64,000 bases of DNA. Source: Pseudomonas capeferrum (lineage in GTDB: Bacteria; Pseudomonadota; Gammaproteobacteria; Pseudomonadales; Pseudomonadaceae). The first letter of the stretch is position 1. Each line of letters begins with the position of its first letter. Positions 33,497 through 44,647 of the stretch are shown here, piece after piece. The position numbers and the translations under genes are program-made. The stretch lies in assembly GCF_013523055.1 (NCBI RefSeq), contig NZ_JAAMQM010000004.1, positions 62,001 to 126,000 of the forward strand. The letters are read 5' to 3'. Under the pieces are notes generated by a model. The model ran no database searches, was not told where the DNA came from, and saw nothing but the letters and a program-made list of their open reading frames with translations.

Positions 33497-34690
33497 TCAG
33501 CCTTCGAGGTAGTTGCGGATCCGCTGCGCTGCTTCGATGCACTCCGACAGCGGAGCGACCAGCGCCATGCGCACGCGTCCGGCTCCCGGGTTGACGCCAT
33601 CGACCTCGCGCGACAGGTACGAGCCGGGCACCACCGTCACATGCTCGCTCTCGAACAGGCCGCGGGTGAACTCCGCGTCGTCACCTGGCACCTTGGCCCA
33701 GAGGTAGAAGCTGCCATCTGGCCGCTGCACATCGAGAACCGGCTGGAGGATAGCCAGGACTTCATCGAACTTCGCGCGATACTGGTCGCGATTGTCGCGC
33801 ACGTGAGCCTCGTCCTGCCAGGCGGCGATGCTGGCCAGCTGGGTCTGCACCGGCATGGCGCAACCGTGGTAGGTGCGGTATAGCAGGAACGGCTTGATGA
33901 TCTCGGCATCGCCGGCCACGAACCCCGAGCGCAGGCCGGGCAGGTTTGAGCGCTTGGACAGGCTGTGGAAGACCACGCAGCGCTTGAAGTCGCTGCGGTC
34001 CAGTTCGGCGCAAGCGGTGAGCAGCCCGGCCGGCGCGTTATCCTCGTCGAAGTACAGCTCGCTGTAGCACTCGTCGGCGGCGATCACGAAGTCGTGTTCG
34101 TCGGCCAGGGCGATCAGCTTCTTCAGGGTATCCAGCGGCACCAAGGCGCCGGTCGGGTTGCCCGGCGAGCAGAGGAAGAGGATCTGGCAGCGTTTCCAGA
34201 TCTCGACCGGCACCGCCTCGAAGTCCGGATTGAAACCGTTGCTTTCCAGGCAGGGCAGATAATGCGGCGTGGCGCCAGCGAGCACGGCAGCGCCTTCGTA
34301 GATCTGATAGAAGGGGTTGGGGCTGACCACCAGGCCGTCATCGGCGCGATTGACCACTGCCTGGGTGAACGCGAACAAGGCCTCGCGGGTGCCATTGACC
34401 GGCAGGATATGACGGTCGGCGTCCAGCCACCCGGACGGCACGCCGAAGCGCTGTTCGCACCATTGGGCGATCGTCTGGCGCAGGGCGGGCAGGCCCAGGG
34501 TGCTAGGGTAGACGGCCAACTTGTCGAGGTTGTCGGCCAGGGCCTTGGCAACGAACGCGGGCGATTCATGCTTGGGCTCGCCGATCGACAGGGCGATGGC
34601 ACGTTTGTCGGGCGCCGGCTTCACGCTGCCCAGCAGGGCGCGGAGTTTCTCGAACGGGTAGGGCTGCAGCTGGGTCAAGGCATGGTTCAT
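33497..34690 (-). CDS. dapC: N-succinyldiaminopimelate aminotransferase
   Basis: 397 residues, fold-type I PLP aminotransferase of lysine/diaminopimelate biosynthesis. Visible landmarks are the N-terminal YPFEKLRALL, LCSPGNPTGALVP, DECYSELYFDE and the PLP-lysine motif SLSKRSNLPGLRSG. In Pseudomonas dapC lies just downstream of glnD, as here (22 bases between them, same strand), so they may be cotranscribed. Confidence 0.95.
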   Translation of the reverse strand: MNHALTQLQPYPFEKLRALLGSVKPAPDKRAIALSIGEPKHESPAFVAKALADNLDKLAVYPSTLGLPALRQTIAQWCEQRFGVPSGWLDADRHILPVNGTREALFAFTQAVVNRADDGLVVSPNPFYQIYEGAAVLAGATPHYLPCLESNGFNPDFEAVPVEIWKRCQILFLCSPGNPTGALVPLDTLKKLIALADEHDFVIAADECYSELYFDEDNAPAGLLTACAELDRSDFKRCVVFHSLSKRSNLPGLRSGFVAGDAEIIKPFLLYRTYHGCAMPVQTQLASIAAWQDEAHVRDNRDQYRAKFDEVLAILQPVLDVQRPDGSFYLWAKVPGDDAEFTRGLFESEHVTVVPGSYLSREVDGVNPGAGRVRMALVAPLSECIEAAQRIRNYLEG

Positions 34691-34712
34691 CGGCGCGAGG
34701 TCTCGTCAATCA

Positions 34713-37412
34713 TTAGAAGTTCACACGGGTAGGGCTGGCATCGCTGGCCTGGCCGGCCTGCAACTGCTGGACGATCGTCTCCTGCAGGCGGGTGCACAAC
34801 TGCGGATCGGACAGCGGCTGGTTATCGGCGTCGGTGATGAAGAACACGTCTTCCACGCGTTCGCCCAGGGTGGCGATCTTGGCATTCTGCAGCGACAGGT
34901 CGAATTCGAGAAAGATCCTGCCGATCCGCGCCAGCAGGCCTGGTCGGTCAGGCGCGGTCAGCTCGAGAATGGTCACCGGGCGTTGGGCGTCGTTGTGGAT
35001 GGTCACTTGCGGCGCGAAGGTGAAGTGCTTGAGCTGGCGCGGCACCCGGCGCTGGATGATGGTCGGGTAGTCTTCGGGGTTGCGCAAGGCGTCGGTCAGG
35101 CCGTCGCGGATCTGCTTGACGCGCTGCGGATTATCCCCGATGGAGCCGCCATCGTTGTCCAGGACGATATAGGTGTCGAGGGTGAACTGGCTGCTCGAGG
35201 TGATGATGCGGGCGTCGTGGATGTTCAGGTTGAGCTGCGACATCGCGGCCACGGTCACGGCGAAGAAGTCGTGCTGGTCCGGCGCATAGATGAAGATCTG
35301 CGTGCCGCCCTCGAATTCACGCTGGGTGGTTTCCTTGATCAGCACCAGTGGGCCGCCGTCGGCCGGCTGCTGGAGGATGGCATCGGTGTGCCAGGCGACG
35401 TCGGCGGCGGTATGGCGCAGGAAGTAGTCATCGCCCAGCTGCGACCACAGCTGCTCGACGTCATCAGGGTCGGTGCCCTCGCGAATCAAGGTGTCCAGCG
35501 CCGCGACCTGGGTCTGGCGGATCTGCTCCTCGCGGTCCAGCGGGTTCTCCAGGCCGCGGCGCAAGGCCCGCTTGGTCTCGCTGTAGAGCTGGCGCAGCAG
35601 GCTCGCGCGCCAGGAGTTCCAGAGGCTGGGGTTGGTAGCGTTGATATCGGCCACCGTCAGCACATAGAGGTAGTCCAGGCGGATCTCGTCACCGACCAGC
35701 AGGGCGAAGTCGTTGATCACCTGGGGATCGGAGAGGTCCTTGCGTTGCGCCGTGGTCGACATCATCAGGTGGTTCTGTACCAGCCAGACGATCAGGCGAC
35801 TGTCCCAGGTCGGCAACTGGTGTCGCTTGCAGAAGGCCTGCGCATCCACCGCGCCGAGTTCCGAGTGATCGCCCTGGCGACCTTTGCCGATGTCGTGATA
35901 GAGGCCGGCGAGATATATCAGCTCGGGCTTGGGCAGGCGGCCCATGAGCTTGCTGGCCAGCGGGAATTTCTCCGAGACCGGCGTGTATTGCAGCTTGCGC
36001 AGGTGCTTGATGAGGTTGAGGGTGTGCGCATCGACCGTATAGATATGGAACAGGTCGTGCTGCATCTGCCCGACGATCAGGCCGAACTCCGGCAGGTAGC
36101 GCCCGAGGATGCCGTAGCGGTTCATGCGCCGCAGATTGCGGTGAATGCCGATCTCGCACTTGAACAGCTCGATGAACAGGCTGGTGTTGCGGATATCGTT
36201 ACGGAAGCTGTCGTCGATCAGGTGGCGATGCTCGCGCAGCAGTCGCACCGTATCGGCCCGTACGCCCTTGATCTCGGGGTGCTGGGCCATCAGCACGAAG
36301 ATCTCCAGCATGGCGAACGGCGTGCGCTTGAACACGTTCGGGCTGACCGCCTCGATATAGCCGTCATGCAGGCGGAACCGCGCATTGAGTGGCTGCGTGC
36401 TGCCGTTGTCGTCGGCGAGGATGACTTCCTCGAAATGCTGGATGATCAGGTCGCACAACTGGCTGATGCTCATCACCACCCGGTAGTACTGCTGCATGAA
36501 CTGCTCGATGGCGCGCTTGGGGTTCTCGTCGGTGAAGCCGAGCAGCCCGGCGATGCTGCGCTGATGATCGAACAGCAGACGATCCTCGGCGCGCCCCGCC
36601 AGCATGTGCAAGGCATAACGGACTTTCCACAGGAACGCCTGGGAGGAGGCCAGCAGCTCGTTCTCGCTTTCCAGCAGGAAGCCTTCGCCGGCCAGGGCAT
36701 GCAGGTTGAGGGTGCCGTATTGACGCCTTGCGACCCACAGCACCGTCTGGATATCGCGCAGGCCGCCGGGGGAGCCCTTGACGTTGGGTTCCAGGTTGTA
36801 CTCGGTGTCGTTGTACTTGTGATGGCGGGCCTTGAGTTCGGCGCGCTTGGCCAGGAAGAATTCCTTGCTCGGCCACATGTGCTGCGTGCCGGTGACTTCC
36901 AGCATGCGCTGGCGCAGGCTTTCCGGGCCTGCGATGGTGCGGCTTTCCATCATGTTGGTGATGATCGTCAGATCGGCGCGCGCCTGTTCGGCGCACTCCT
37001 CGACGCTGCGCACGCTCTGGCCGACCTCCAGGCCGATGTCCCAGAGCAGGGTCAGGAGGCGCTCGATCCGCTCGCGATACCGCTCGTGCTCGGCCTTGTC
37101 CAGGAGGATCAGCAGGTCGATGTCCGAATGCGGATGCAGCTCGCCGCGGCCATAACCGCCCACGGCGACCAGGGCGATGCCCGTCGTGTCGGGCCAGTCG
37201 AACTGGTTCCAGGCCTGCTGCAGGATGTTGTCGACGAACCAGGCGCGGTCCTCGATCAGCCGACGGATGTCACGACCCTCGCGAAAGCGCCGGTCGAGCA
37301 CGTCTCCCGCTTGGCGAATGGCCTTCTTGAAGGCGGCGATGGGGCTTGCCTTGAGCGCCAGTTCCGCCTGGAACTGGCCGCGGTCGAACAGATCGGGATC
37401 CACCTGGGGCAT
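34713..37412 (-). CDS. glnD: [protein-PII] uridylyltransferase / uridylyl-removing enzyme
   Basis: 899 residues from the ATG at 37412 (AGGAA eight bases upstream). The open frame runs 28 codons further without support. Domains in order: a nucleotidyltransferase with [19 protein letters not shown], a central linker, an HD domain with [18 protein letters not shown], and two C-terminal ACT domains ([18 protein letters not shown] and [17 protein letters not shown]). It senses glutamine and modifies PII, controlling nitrogen metabolism. Normal length for Pseudomonas. It is 25 bases downstream of map. Confidence 0.96.
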   Translation of the reverse strand: MPQVDPDLFDRGQFQAELALKASPIAAFKKAIRQAGDVLDRRFREGRDIRRLIEDRAWFVDNILQQAWNQFDWPDTTGIALVAVGGYGRGELHPHSDIDLLILLDKAEHERYRERIERLLTLLWDIGLEVGQSVRSVEECAEQARADLTIITNMMESRTIAGPESLRQRMLEVTGTQHMWPSKEFFLAKRAELKARHHKYNDTEYNLEPNVKGSPGGLRDIQTVLWVARRQYGTLNLHALAGEGFLLESENELLASSQAFLWKVRYALHMLAGRAEDRLLFDHQRSIAGLLGFTDENPKRAIEQFMQQYYRVVMSISQLCDLIIQHFEEVILADDNGSTQPLNARFRLHDGYIEAVSPNVFKRTPFAMLEIFVLMAQHPEIKGVRADTVRLLREHRHLIDDSFRNDIRNTSLFIELFKCEIGIHRNLRRMNRYGILGRYLPEFGLIVGQMQHDLFHIYTVDAHTLNLIKHLRKLQYTPVSEKFPLASKLMGRLPKPELIYLAGLYHDIGKGRQGDHSELGAVDAQAFCKRHQLPTWDSRLIVWLVQNHLMMSTTAQRKDLSDPQVINDFALLVGDEIRLDYLYVLTVADINATNPSLWNSWRASLLRQLYSETKRALRRGLENPLDREEQIRQTQVAALDTLIREGTDPDDVEQLWSQLGDDYFLRHTAADVAWHTDAILQQPADGGPLVLIKETTQREFEGGTQIFIYAPDQHDFFAVTVAAMSQLNLNIHDARIITSSSQFTLDTYIVLDNDGGSIGDNPQRVKQIRDGLTDALRNPEDYPTIIQRRVPRQLKHFTFAPQVTIHNDAQRPVTILELTAPDRPGLLARIGRIFLEFDLSLQNAKIATLGERVEDVFFITDADNQPLSDPQLCTRLQETIVQQLQAGQASDASPTRVNF

Positions 37413-37437
37413 CGAAGCGTTCCTACTAGAGTGTGCG

Positions 37438-38220
37438 TCAGGCCGACGTGCGCGCGATGGTGTCGTCCTTGCGCAGGGTGAAGATCTCGTAGCCATCGGC
37501 GGTCACCACCAGGGTGTGCTCCCACTGGGCAGAGAGCTTGCGATCCTTGGTGATGGCCGTCCAGCCGTCGCCCAGGACCTTGGTGTCGGCCTTGCCCTGG
37601 TTGATCATCGGCTCGATGGTGAAGGTCATGCCCTCCTTGAGTTCCATGCCGGTACCCGCCTTGCCGTAGTGGAGGATCTGCGGCTCTTCGTGGAACACCT
37701 TGCCGATGCCATGGCCGCAGAATTCACGGACCACGGTGAAACCGTTCTTCTCGGCGTGCTTCTGGATCACTTCGCCGATGTCGCCCAGGCGGCAACCCGG
37801 CCTGACCAGTTCGATCGCCTTGTACAGGCACTCCTGGGTGACCTGGGACAGGCGCTCGGCCCACGGCGCCACGGTGCCGACATGGAACATGCGGCTGGTA
37901 TCGCCGTGGTAGCCGTCCTTGATCACGGTGATATCTATGTTGAGCGTGTCGCCATCCTTGAGCGGCTTGTCGCCCGGGATGCCATGGCACACCACGTGGT
38001 TGATCGAGGTGCAGATCGACTTGGGGAAGCCCTTGTAGTTGAGCGGTGCCGGGATGGCCTGCTGGACGTTGACGATATGGTCATGGCACAGACGGTCCAG
38101 TTCCTCGGTGGTGACACCGGGCTTGACGTGTTCCTCGATCATTTCGAGAACTTCAGCGGCCAGGCGGCCGGCGATGCGCATTTTCTCGATGTCTTCTGCG
38201 GTCTTGATGGTTACGGTCAT
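37438..38220 (-). CDS. map: methionine aminopeptidase type I
   Basis: 260 residues starting [20 protein letters not shown] at 38220. It removes the initiator Met from nascent proteins using two metal ions. Conserved stretches are [34 protein letters not shown] (metal Asp pair), [14 protein letters not shown] (metal His) and the terminal EHTLVVT. Divergent from rpsB with a ~340-base regulatory gap, the standard Pseudomonas arrangement. Confidence 0.96.
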   Translation of the reverse strand: MTVTIKTAEDIEKMRIAGRLAAEVLEMIEEHVKPGVTTEELDRLCHDHIVNVQQAIPAPLNYKGFPKSICTSINHVVCHGIPGDKPLKDGDTLNIDITVIKDGYHGDTSRMFHVGTVAPWAERLSQVTQECLYKAIELVRPGCRLGDIGEVIQKHAEKNGFTVVREFCGHGIGKVFHEEPQILHYGKAGTGMELKEGMTFTIEPMINQGKADTKVLGDGWTAITKDRKLSAQWEHTLVVTADGYEIFTLRKDDTIARTSA

Positions 38221-38416
38221 TACAGGCTCTCTACAGCGCCGCAGACGGCGCGAACAAACGGAAAGGCCGGATTCTAGCAGAGCAGGGTGGCCATCAGGGG
38301 GAGAAAGCCGCCTGTCCGGCGAGTCCGACGGGTCCATTCTGGCCCGTTTGCCGAGTCGCTGCAAAAGACCCTGACGGACGATGCGTGGGCGGGTTCCGTT
38401 TACCGGCGCTCTGTGG

Positions 38417-38422
38417 TATAAA
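38417..38422 (+). promoter_or_regulatory. -10 element of the rpsB-tsf promoter
   Basis: TATAAA within GGTATAAAATGCGCC is a near-consensus -10 box in the 342-base map/rpsB gap. A weak TTCCGT (38394-38399) lies 17 bases upstream as -35. Transcription from here would give a ~135-base leader that may fold for S2-mediated feedback, as in other bacteria. Confidence 0.6.
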
Positions 38423-38562
38423 ATGCGCCGCTTTCGGGGACTACCCCGCAAGTACAAACCCACACACGTGTCGGCACGATGGCCTGGGTGCCCCGGATCT
38501 CGGATTCGCGGGTTGGTCATTGGGACGCGTGGAGGCCCAACCCGACTTATCAAGGAACTATC

Positions 38563-39300
38563 ATGTCCCAAGTCAACATGCGCGATATGCTGAAGGCCGG
38601 TGTGCACTTCGGCCACCAGACCCGTTACTGGAACCCGAAAATGGGCAAGTACATTTTCGGCGCGCGCAACAAGATCCACATTATCAACCTGGAAAAAACC
38701 CTGCCGATGTTCAACGACGCTCTGACGTTCGTCGAGCGCCTGGCCCAGGGCAAGAACAAGATCATGTTCGTCGGCACCAAGCGTTCCGCCGGCAAGATCG
38801 TTGCCGAGCAAGCTGCTCGTTGCAACTCGCCGTACGTCGATCACCGCTGGTTGGGCGGCATGCTGACCAACTACAAGACCATCCGCGCCTCGATCAAGCG
38901 TCTGCGCGATCTGGAAACCCAGGCCGAAGACGGTACCTTCACCAAGCTGACCAAGAAAGAAGCCCTGATGCGTTCGCGCGATCTGGAGAAACTTGATCGC
39001 AGCCTGGGTGGTATCAAGGACATGGGCGGTCTGCCAGACGCTCTGTTCGTGATCGACGTCGATCACGAGCGTATCGCGATCACCGAAGCCAACAAGTTGG
39101 GCATTCCAGTGATCGGTGTTGTCGATACCAACAGCAGCCCTGAAGGCGTTGACTACGTCATTCCAGGTAACGACGACGCCATTCGCGCCATCGAGCTGTA
39201 CATGACTTCGATGGCTGACGCTATCATCCGCGGCCGCAACAACGTTGCTGGCGGCACCGAAGTCTACGCTGAAGAAGCGGCGGCGCCCGCTGCTGAGTAA
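38563..39300 (+). CDS. rpsB: 30S ribosomal protein S2
   Basis: 245 residues from the ATG at 38563 (AAGGA upstream). Typical N-terminus [20 protein letters not shown], followed by RYWNPKM and [12 protein letters not shown]. It is a component of the small ribosomal subunit, binding near S1. It leads the rpsB-tsf unit. A terminator-like attenuator follows before tsf. Confidence 0.98.
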   Translation: MSQVNMRDMLKAGVHFGHQTRYWNPKMGKYIFGARNKIHIINLEKTLPMFNDALTFVERLAQGKNKIMFVGTKRSAGKIVAEQAARCNSPYVDHRWLGGMLTNYKTIRASIKRLRDLETQAEDGTFTKLTKKEALMRSRDLEKLDRSLGGIKDMGGLPDALFVIDVDHERIAITEANKLGIPVIGVVDTNSSPEGVDYVIPGNDDAIRAIELYMTSMADAIIRGRNNVAGGTEVYAEEAAAPAAE

Positions 39301-39326
39301 TTGACGCCTGCGTCTACTCAGTACGC

Positions 39327-39351
39327 AAAAAGGGGGCTAGGCCCCCTTTTT
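39327..39351 (+). terminator. intrinsic terminator/attenuator between rpsB and tsf
   Basis: AAAAAGGGGGC (39327-39337) pairs with GCCCCCTTTTT (39341-39351) around TAG. It probably lets part of the transcription pass into tsf. Confidence 0.92.
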
Positions 39352-39484
39352 GCCACCTTGAAATCCTCCTGTCAGCATGGCGCCGCATGATCGTTACGCT
39401 GGCGTGAAGACAGTAGGTTTCCAGAATTGAACGCCCGTGACGAGCGGGTGGAATGGTTGAAAAACTTTCCAAGAGGATTTTGAA

Positions 39485-40348
39485 ATGGCAGAGATTACTG
39501 CAGCGCTGGTCAAAGAACTGCGCGAGCGTACCGGCGAAGGCATGATGGACTGCAAGAAAGCCCTGACCAAGGCTGGCGGCGACATCGAGAAAGCCATCGA
39601 CGATATGCGTGCTTCCGGCGCCATCAAGGCTGCCAAGAAAGCGGGCAACGTTGCCGCTGAAGGCGCGATCGCCATCAAGGCCGACGACAAGGTCGCCGTC
39701 CTGCTGGAAGTCAACTCGCAGACCGACTTCCTGGCTCTGCAAGACGACTTCAAGAATTTCGTCGCCGAGAGCGTCGAGCAGGCTTTCAACGACAAGCTGA
39801 CCGACGCCGCGCCGCTGATCGCTTCCCGTGAAGCCGCGCGTGAAGCGCTGGTTGCCAAGGTTGGCGAGAACGTCAACATCCGTCGCCTGGTGCGCGTCGA
39901 GGGTGACGTTGTCGGTACCTACCTGCACGGTAACAAGATCGGTGTCGCCGTTGTTCTGAAAGGTGGCGACGTCGAGCTGGCCAAGGATATCGCCATGCAC
40001 GTGGCTGCCAGCAACCCTGAGTTCCTGCTGCCGTCGGAAGTTTCGGCCGAAGCTATCGAGCGCGAGAAGGGCGTATTCCTGTCCCTGAACGAAGAAAAGA
40101 TCAAGGGCAAGCCTGAGAACATCGTGGAAAACATGGTCAAGGGCCGTATTTCCAAGTTCCTGGCCGAAGCCAGCCTGGTCGAGCAGGCGTTCGTCAAGAA
40201 CCCTGAAATCAAGGTCGGTGACCTGGCCAAGAAAGCCGGCGCCGAAATCGTTTCCTTCACCTACTTCAAGGTAGGCGAAGGCATCGAGAAGCCAGTCGAC
40301 AACTTCGCTGAAGAAGTTGCCGCACAGCTGGCTGCTGCCAAGCAATAA
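39485..40348 (+). CDS. tsf: translation elongation factor Ts
   Basis: 287 residues beginning MAEITAALVKELRERTGEGM, with the EF-Ts signature NSQTDFLALQDDF. It is the nucleotide-exchange factor for EF-Tu. GAGGA lies eight bases before the start. A strong hairpin follows the stop, separating it from pyrH. Confidence 0.98.
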   Translation: MAEITAALVKELRERTGEGMMDCKKALTKAGGDIEKAIDDMRASGAIKAAKKAGNVAAEGAIAIKADDKVAVLLEVNSQTDFLALQDDFKNFVAESVEQAFNDKLTDAAPLIASREAAREALVAKVGENVNIRRLVRVEGDVVGTYLHGNKIGVAVVLKGGDVELAKDIAMHVAASNPEFLLPSEVSAEAIEREKGVFLSLNEEKIKGKPENIVENMVKGRISKFLAEASLVEQAFVKNPEIKVGDLAKKAGAEIVSFTYFKVGEGIEKPVDNFAEEVAAQLAAAKQ

Positions 40349-40369
40349 GACAGACCTGTCTGTCGCCCC

Positions 40370-40403
40370 AAAGAGGCTGCCCGCTCACGCGCGCAGCCTC
40401 TTT
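40370..40403 (+). terminator. intrinsic terminator after tsf
   Basis: AAAGAGGCTGC (40370-40380) pairs with GCAGCCTCTTT (40393-40403), 22 bases after the tsf stop. The T-run is the arm itself. Confidence 0.85.
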
Positions 40404-40528
40404 GTCAAACCGGAAACTGGTTTGTCCGGCCAGTCTCCGCTGGCGCTGAAGCAGCGCCACGCTACAGTTAGCAGGCTGCATGCAGCCCGCGCAGAATTTT
40501 CTTTACAACGCCGCAGGAGAGACTCGCA

Positions 40529-41272
40529 ATGGCTCAGCAGGTGAGTGGTCGCCAACCTCGCTATAAACGCATTTTGCTCAAACTTAGCGGCGAGGCCCTG
40601 ATGGGCTCGGAGGAGTTCGGGATCGACCCGAAAGTATTGGACCGCATGGCCTTGGAAGTCGGCCAGCTGGTAGGCATCGGGGTCCAGGTCGGCCTGGTGA
40701 TCGGTGGTGGCAACCTGTTCCGTGGTGCGGCGCTCAGTGCAGCCGGCATGGATCGTGTCACGGGCGATCATATGGGCATGCTGGCCACCGTGATGAACGC
40801 CCTGGCCATGCGCGACGCCCTGGAGCGCTCGAACATCCCGGCACTGGTCATGTCGGCTATCTCCATGGTGGGTGTCACCGATCATTACGATCGTCGCAAA
40901 GCAATTCGCCACCTCAACTCCGGGGATGTGGTAATTTTCTCCGCCGGTACCGGCAACCCGTTCTTCACCACCGATTCTGCTGCCTGCCTGCGCGCCATCG
41001 AGATCGATGCCGACGTGGTGTTGAAGGCGACCAAGGTCGATGGTGTGTACACTGCCGATCCGTTCAAGGACCCGCATGCCGAGAAATTCGATCACCTGAC
41101 GTACGATGAAGTACTGGATCGCAAACTTGGCGTGATGGACCTGACCGCAATCTGCCTGTGTCGCGACCACAAGATGCCATTGCGGGTATTCAACATGAAC
41201 AAGCCTGGTGCCCTCCTGAACATCGTGGTGGGTGGCGCCGAAGGAACCCTGATCGAGGAAGGCGTAGCATGA
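40529..41272 (+). CDS. pyrH: UMP kinase
   Basis: 247 residues. Bacterial UMP kinase of the amino-acid-kinase fold, UMP + ATP to UDP + ADP. Landmarks are KLSGEALMG at the start, [25 protein letters not shown] and [13 protein letters not shown]. The stop overlaps the frr start (ATGA). Confidence 0.97.
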   Translation: MAQQVSGRQPRYKRILLKLSGEALMGSEEFGIDPKVLDRMALEVGQLVGIGVQVGLVIGGGNLFRGAALSAAGMDRVTGDHMGMLATVMNALAMRDALERSNIPALVMSAISMVGVTDHYDRRKAIRHLNSGDVVIFSAGTGNPFFTTDSAACLRAIEIDADVVLKATKVDGVYTADPFKDPHAEKFDHLTYDEVLDRKLGVMDLTAICLCRDHKMPLRVFNMNKPGALLNIVVGGAEGTLIEEGVA

Positions 41273-41826
41273 TCAACGAAATCAAGAAAGATGCTGCTGA
41301 GCGCATGACCAAGTCGCTGGAGTCGCTCCAGCACGCGTTCAGCCGTATCCGTACCGGTGTTGCCCACCCGAGCATTCTGGAGGGTGTGATGGTGCCTTAC
41401 TACGGCGCTGACACGCCTATCAAGCAAGTGGCCAATATCACCGTCAAGGATTCGCGCACCCTGCAGGTCGTTGCTTTCGAGCGCAACATGCTTTCGGCCG
41501 TCGACAAGGCGATCGGTAGCGCGGGCCTGAACCTGAACCCGACCAACCTGGGTGAGATGCTGCTGATCACCATGCCCGCGCTAACCGAGGAAACCCGCAA
41601 GGGCTTCACCAAGCAGGCACGTGATGCTGCCGAAGACGGTCGTATTGCCGTGCGCAATATCCGTCGCGACGCACTGAGCCAGCTCAAGGATCTGGTCAAG
41701 GAAAAGGAAATCAGCGAAGACGAAGAACGTCGTGCCGCTGACGAGATCCAGAAGCTGACTGACAAATTCGTGGCCGACATCGAAGTTGCAGTCAAAGCCA
41801 AGGAAAAAGACCTCATGGCCGTTTGA
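41269..41826 (+). CDS. frr: ribosome recycling factor
   Basis: 185 residues from the ATG at 41269, which overlaps the pyrH stop. An open frame upstream of this start is non-coding overlap. Typical sequence [25 protein letters not shown] and the terminal helix region [11 protein letters not shown]. It works with EF-G to split post-termination ribosomes. Confidence 0.97.
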   Translation: MINEIKKDAAERMTKSLESLQHAFSRIRTGVAHPSILEGVMVPYYGADTPIKQVANITVKDSRTLQVVAFERNMLSAVDKAIGSAGLNLNPTNLGEMLLITMPALTEETRKGFTKQARDAAEDGRIAVRNIRRDALSQLKDLVKEKEISEDEERRAADEIQKLTDKFVADIEVAVKAKEKDLMAV

Positions 41827-41841
41827 GGCCAGGGCTTTTTC

Positions 41842-42597
41842 ATGGAAAAGACCAAGCTGGCGGCACCCAATTCGGTGCCGCGTCATGTAGCGATCATCAT
41901 GGACGGCAACAATCGCTGGGCCAAGCGTCGCCTGCTGCCTGGCGTTGCCGGGCACAAGGCCGGCGTGGATGCGGTGCGAGCAGTGATCGAGGTGTGCGCC
42001 GAGGCCAAGGTCGAGGTGCTCACCCTGTTCGCATTCTCCAGCGAGAACTGGCAGCGTCCCGCCGACGAGGTGGGTGCCCTGATGGAATTGTTCTTCTCCG
42101 CCCTGCGGCGCGAAGCCAGGCGGCTCAACGAGAACAACATCTCCTTGCGCATCATCGGCGATCGCTCGCGCTTCCATCCCGAGCTCCAGGCTGCGATGCG
42201 CGAAGCCGAAGCCCTGACTGCCGGTAGCAATCGCTTCATCCTGCAGGTCGCCGCCAACTACGGTGGCCAGTGGGATATCGCCCAGGCTGCCCAGCGCCTG
42301 GCGCGCGAGGTGCAGGCAGGCCATCTGCGCCCGGAGGACATCACTCCGGGTCTGCTGCAGACCTGCCTGTCCACGGGCGATCTGCCGCTGCCGGACCTGT
42401 GTATCCGCACCGGTGGCGAACGTCGCATCAGCAATTTCCTGCTGTGGCAGCTGGCGTACGCCGAGCTGTATTTCTCCGACCTTTTCTGGCCGGATTTCAA
42501 ACACGAGGCCATGCGCAATGCCCTGGCCGATTTCGCTTCGCGCCAGCGCCGCTTTGGTAAGACTAGCGAGCAGGTCGAGGCTGGAGCTCGTGCTTAA
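41842..42597 (+). CDS. uppS: undecaprenyl diphosphate synthase (cis-prenyltransferase)
   Basis: 251 residues. The catalytic motif is HVAIIMDGNNRWAKRR (D21 binds Mg2+), with FAFSSENW and the C-terminal RTGGERRISNFLLWQ. It makes the C55 lipid carrier for peptidoglycan and O-antigen. Start codon 15 bases after frr. The stop overlaps cdsA by one base (TAATG). Confidence 0.97.
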   Translation: MEKTKLAAPNSVPRHVAIIMDGNNRWAKRRLLPGVAGHKAGVDAVRAVIEVCAEAKVEVLTLFAFSSENWQRPADEVGALMELFFSALRREARRLNENNISLRIIGDRSRFHPELQAAMREAEALTAGSNRFILQVAANYGGQWDIAQAAQRLAREVQAGHLRPEDITPGLLQTCLSTGDLPLPDLCIRTGGERRISNFLLWQLAYAELYFSDLFWPDFKHEAMRNALADFASRQRRFGKTSEQVEAGARA

Positions 42598-43412
42598 TGC
42601 TTAAACAACGCATCATTACCGCGCTGATCCTGTTGCCGGTCGCACTGGCTGGGTTCTTCCTGCTCAATGGGGGGGATTTCGCCCTGTTCATCGGCTTCGT
42701 CGTGACCCTGGGAGCCTGGGAGTGGGCGCGCCTGGCCGGCTTGATGGCGCAGGGCCTGCGCATGGCCTACGCCGCGGTGGTCGCTGGCGCGCTGATGTTG
42801 CTCTACCTCATGCCCGACCTGGCGCCATGGGTGTTGGGCGCCTCCGTGATCTGGTGGGGGCTGGCGACCTGGCTGGTACTGACGTATCCGCGCAGCAGCG
42901 AGCTCTGGTCGAGCGCGGCGTGTCGCCTGCTGATCGGCTTGTTGGTCCTTCTGCCGGCCTGGCAGGGTCTGGTCCTGCTCAAGCACTGGCCCTTGGGCAA
43001 CTGGCTGATCCTGGCCGTCATGGTGCTGGTGTGGGCCGCCGACATCGGCGCCTATTTCTCCGGTCGTGCCTTCGGCAAGCGCAAGCTGGCGCCGCAGGTC
43101 AGTCCCGGCAAGAGTTGGGAAGGGGTCTATGGGGGGCTGCTGGTGAGCCTGCTGATCACCCTGGGTGTGGCTTTGTCACGCGACTGGAGCATTGGCCAGA
43201 TCTTGCTTGGCCTGATGGGGGCGGCGGTAGTGGTCATGGCTTCGGTCATCGGTGACCTCACCGAAAGCATGTTCAAGCGTCGTTCGGGGATCAAGGACAG
43301 CAGCAATCTGCTGCCCGGCCATGGTGGCGTTCTCGATCGCATCGACAGCCTGACGGCGGCGATTCCGCTGTTCGCCGTTCTGCTATGGGCCGCCGAATGG
43401 GGTGTGATGTGA
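42597..43412 (+). CDS. cdsA: phosphatidate cytidylyltransferase
   Basis: 271 residues, seven or eight membrane segments. The C-terminal CDP-diglyceride synthetase signature [20 protein letters not shown] and then LDRIDSL is complete. It forms CDP-diacylglycerol in the inner membrane. Coupled to uppS (TAATG) and to dxr (GTGA overlap). Confidence 0.97.
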   Translation: MLKQRIITALILLPVALAGFFLLNGGDFALFIGFVVTLGAWEWARLAGLMAQGLRMAYAAVVAGALMLLYLMPDLAPWVLGASVIWWGLATWLVLTYPRSSELWSSAACRLLIGLLVLLPAWQGLVLLKHWPLGNWLILAVMVLVWAADIGAYFSGRAFGKRKLAPQVSPGKSWEGVYGGLLVSLLITLGVALSRDWSIGQILLGLMGAAVVVMASVIGDLTESMFKRRSGIKDSSNLLPGHGGVLDRIDSLTAAIPLFAVLLWAAEWGVM

Positions 43413-44599
43413 GTCGCCCGCAACGGATCACCGTGCTGGGCGCAACGGGTTCCATTGGCTTGAGCACGCTTGACGTGATCGGTCGTCACCCCGAGCGTTA
43501 CCAAGTCTTCGCCCTGAGCGGTTATTCGCGGCTCGATGAGCTGTTGGCCCTGTGCCTGCGCCATTGCCCGGTATTCGCCGTGGTTCCCGACTCCCGGGCT
43601 GCCGCGCAACTGCGCCAAGGCCTCGGCCATGCCGGTAGCGCCACCGAGGTCCTGGAAGGGGAGGCGGGTCTGTGCCAGATCGCGGCCGCGCCCGAAGTCG
43701 ATGCGGTGATGGCTGCCATCGTCGGCGCGGCGGGCCTGCGCCCGACCCTGGCGGCCGTCGAGGCGGGCAAGAAGGTATTGCTGGCCAACAAGGAGGCGCT
43801 GGTAATGTCCGGCGCCTTGTTCATGCAGGCGGTGCGGCGCAGTGGCGCCGTGCTGTTGCCGATCGACAGCGAGCACAACGCGATCTTCCAGTGCCTGCCC
43901 GGCGACTACGCCAGGGGTCTGGCCACGGTGGGCGTGCGGCGTATCCTTTTGACCGCTTCGGGTGGTCCCTTCCGCGAAACGTCGCATGAGGCACTGGACA
44001 GTGTGACGCCCGAGCAGGCGTGCGCCCATCCCAACTGGTCCATGGGACGCAAGATTTCCGTCGACTCGGCAAGCATGATGAACAAGGGTCTTGAGCTGAT
44101 CGAGGCCTGCTGGTTGTTCGATGCCGCTCCCTCGAAGGTGGAAGTGGTGGTGCACCCGCAAAGCGTGATCCACTCACTGGTCGACTATGTCGACGGTTCG
44201 GTGCTGGCTCAGCTGGGTAACCCGGACATGCGTACACCGATCGCCAACGCCCTGGCGTGGCCCGAGCGAATCGATTCGGGCGTGGCGCCTCTCGACCTGT
44301 TCGCTATTGCGCGCCTGGATTTCCAGGCGCCGGACGAGCAACGCTTCCCTTGCCTGCGTCTGGCGCGCCAGGCGGCCGAGGCCGGCAACAGCGCGCCGGC
44401 AGTGCTCAATGCAGCCAACGAGGTGGCGGTAGAGGCATTTCTCCAGCGGCGCATCCGCTTCCCGGAGATCGCGAGTATGATCGAACAGGTGCTCGATCGG
44501 GAGCCTGTGGTGGCGGTGGCCACGCTCGACGCGGTGTTCGCCGCCGATCAGCGGGCGCGGGAACTGTCACGGCAATGGCTGAGCCGCCACGACCGTTGA
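43409..44599 (+). CDS. dxr: 1-deoxy-D-xylulose 5-phosphate reductoisomerase
   Basis: 396 residues from the GTG at 43409, which overlaps the cdsA stop. NADPH motif [30 protein letters not shown] and [14 protein letters not shown] are conserved active-site stretches. First committed enzyme of the MEP isoprenoid pathway. ispD of the same pathway lies at the right end of the window. Confidence 0.97.
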   Translation: MSRPQRITVLGATGSIGLSTLDVIGRHPERYQVFALSGYSRLDELLALCLRHCPVFAVVPDSRAAAQLRQGLGHAGSATEVLEGEAGLCQIAAAPEVDAVMAAIVGAAGLRPTLAAVEAGKKVLLANKEALVMSGALFMQAVRRSGAVLLPIDSEHNAIFQCLPGDYARGLATVGVRRILLTASGGPFRETSHEALDSVTPEQACAHPNWSMGRKISVDSASMMNKGLELIEACWLFDAAPSKVEVVVHPQSVIHSLVDYVDGSVLAQLGNPDMRTPIANALAWPERIDSGVAPLDLFAIARLDFQAPDEQRFPCLRLARQAAEAGNSAPAVLNAANEVAVEAFLQRRIRFPEIASMIEQVLDREPVVAVATLDAVFAADQRARELSRQWLSRHDR

Positions 44600-44647
44600 G
44601 GTCGGCGGGCCGCGGCGAGCACCGTTGAACGTCATTCGGAGAAACAC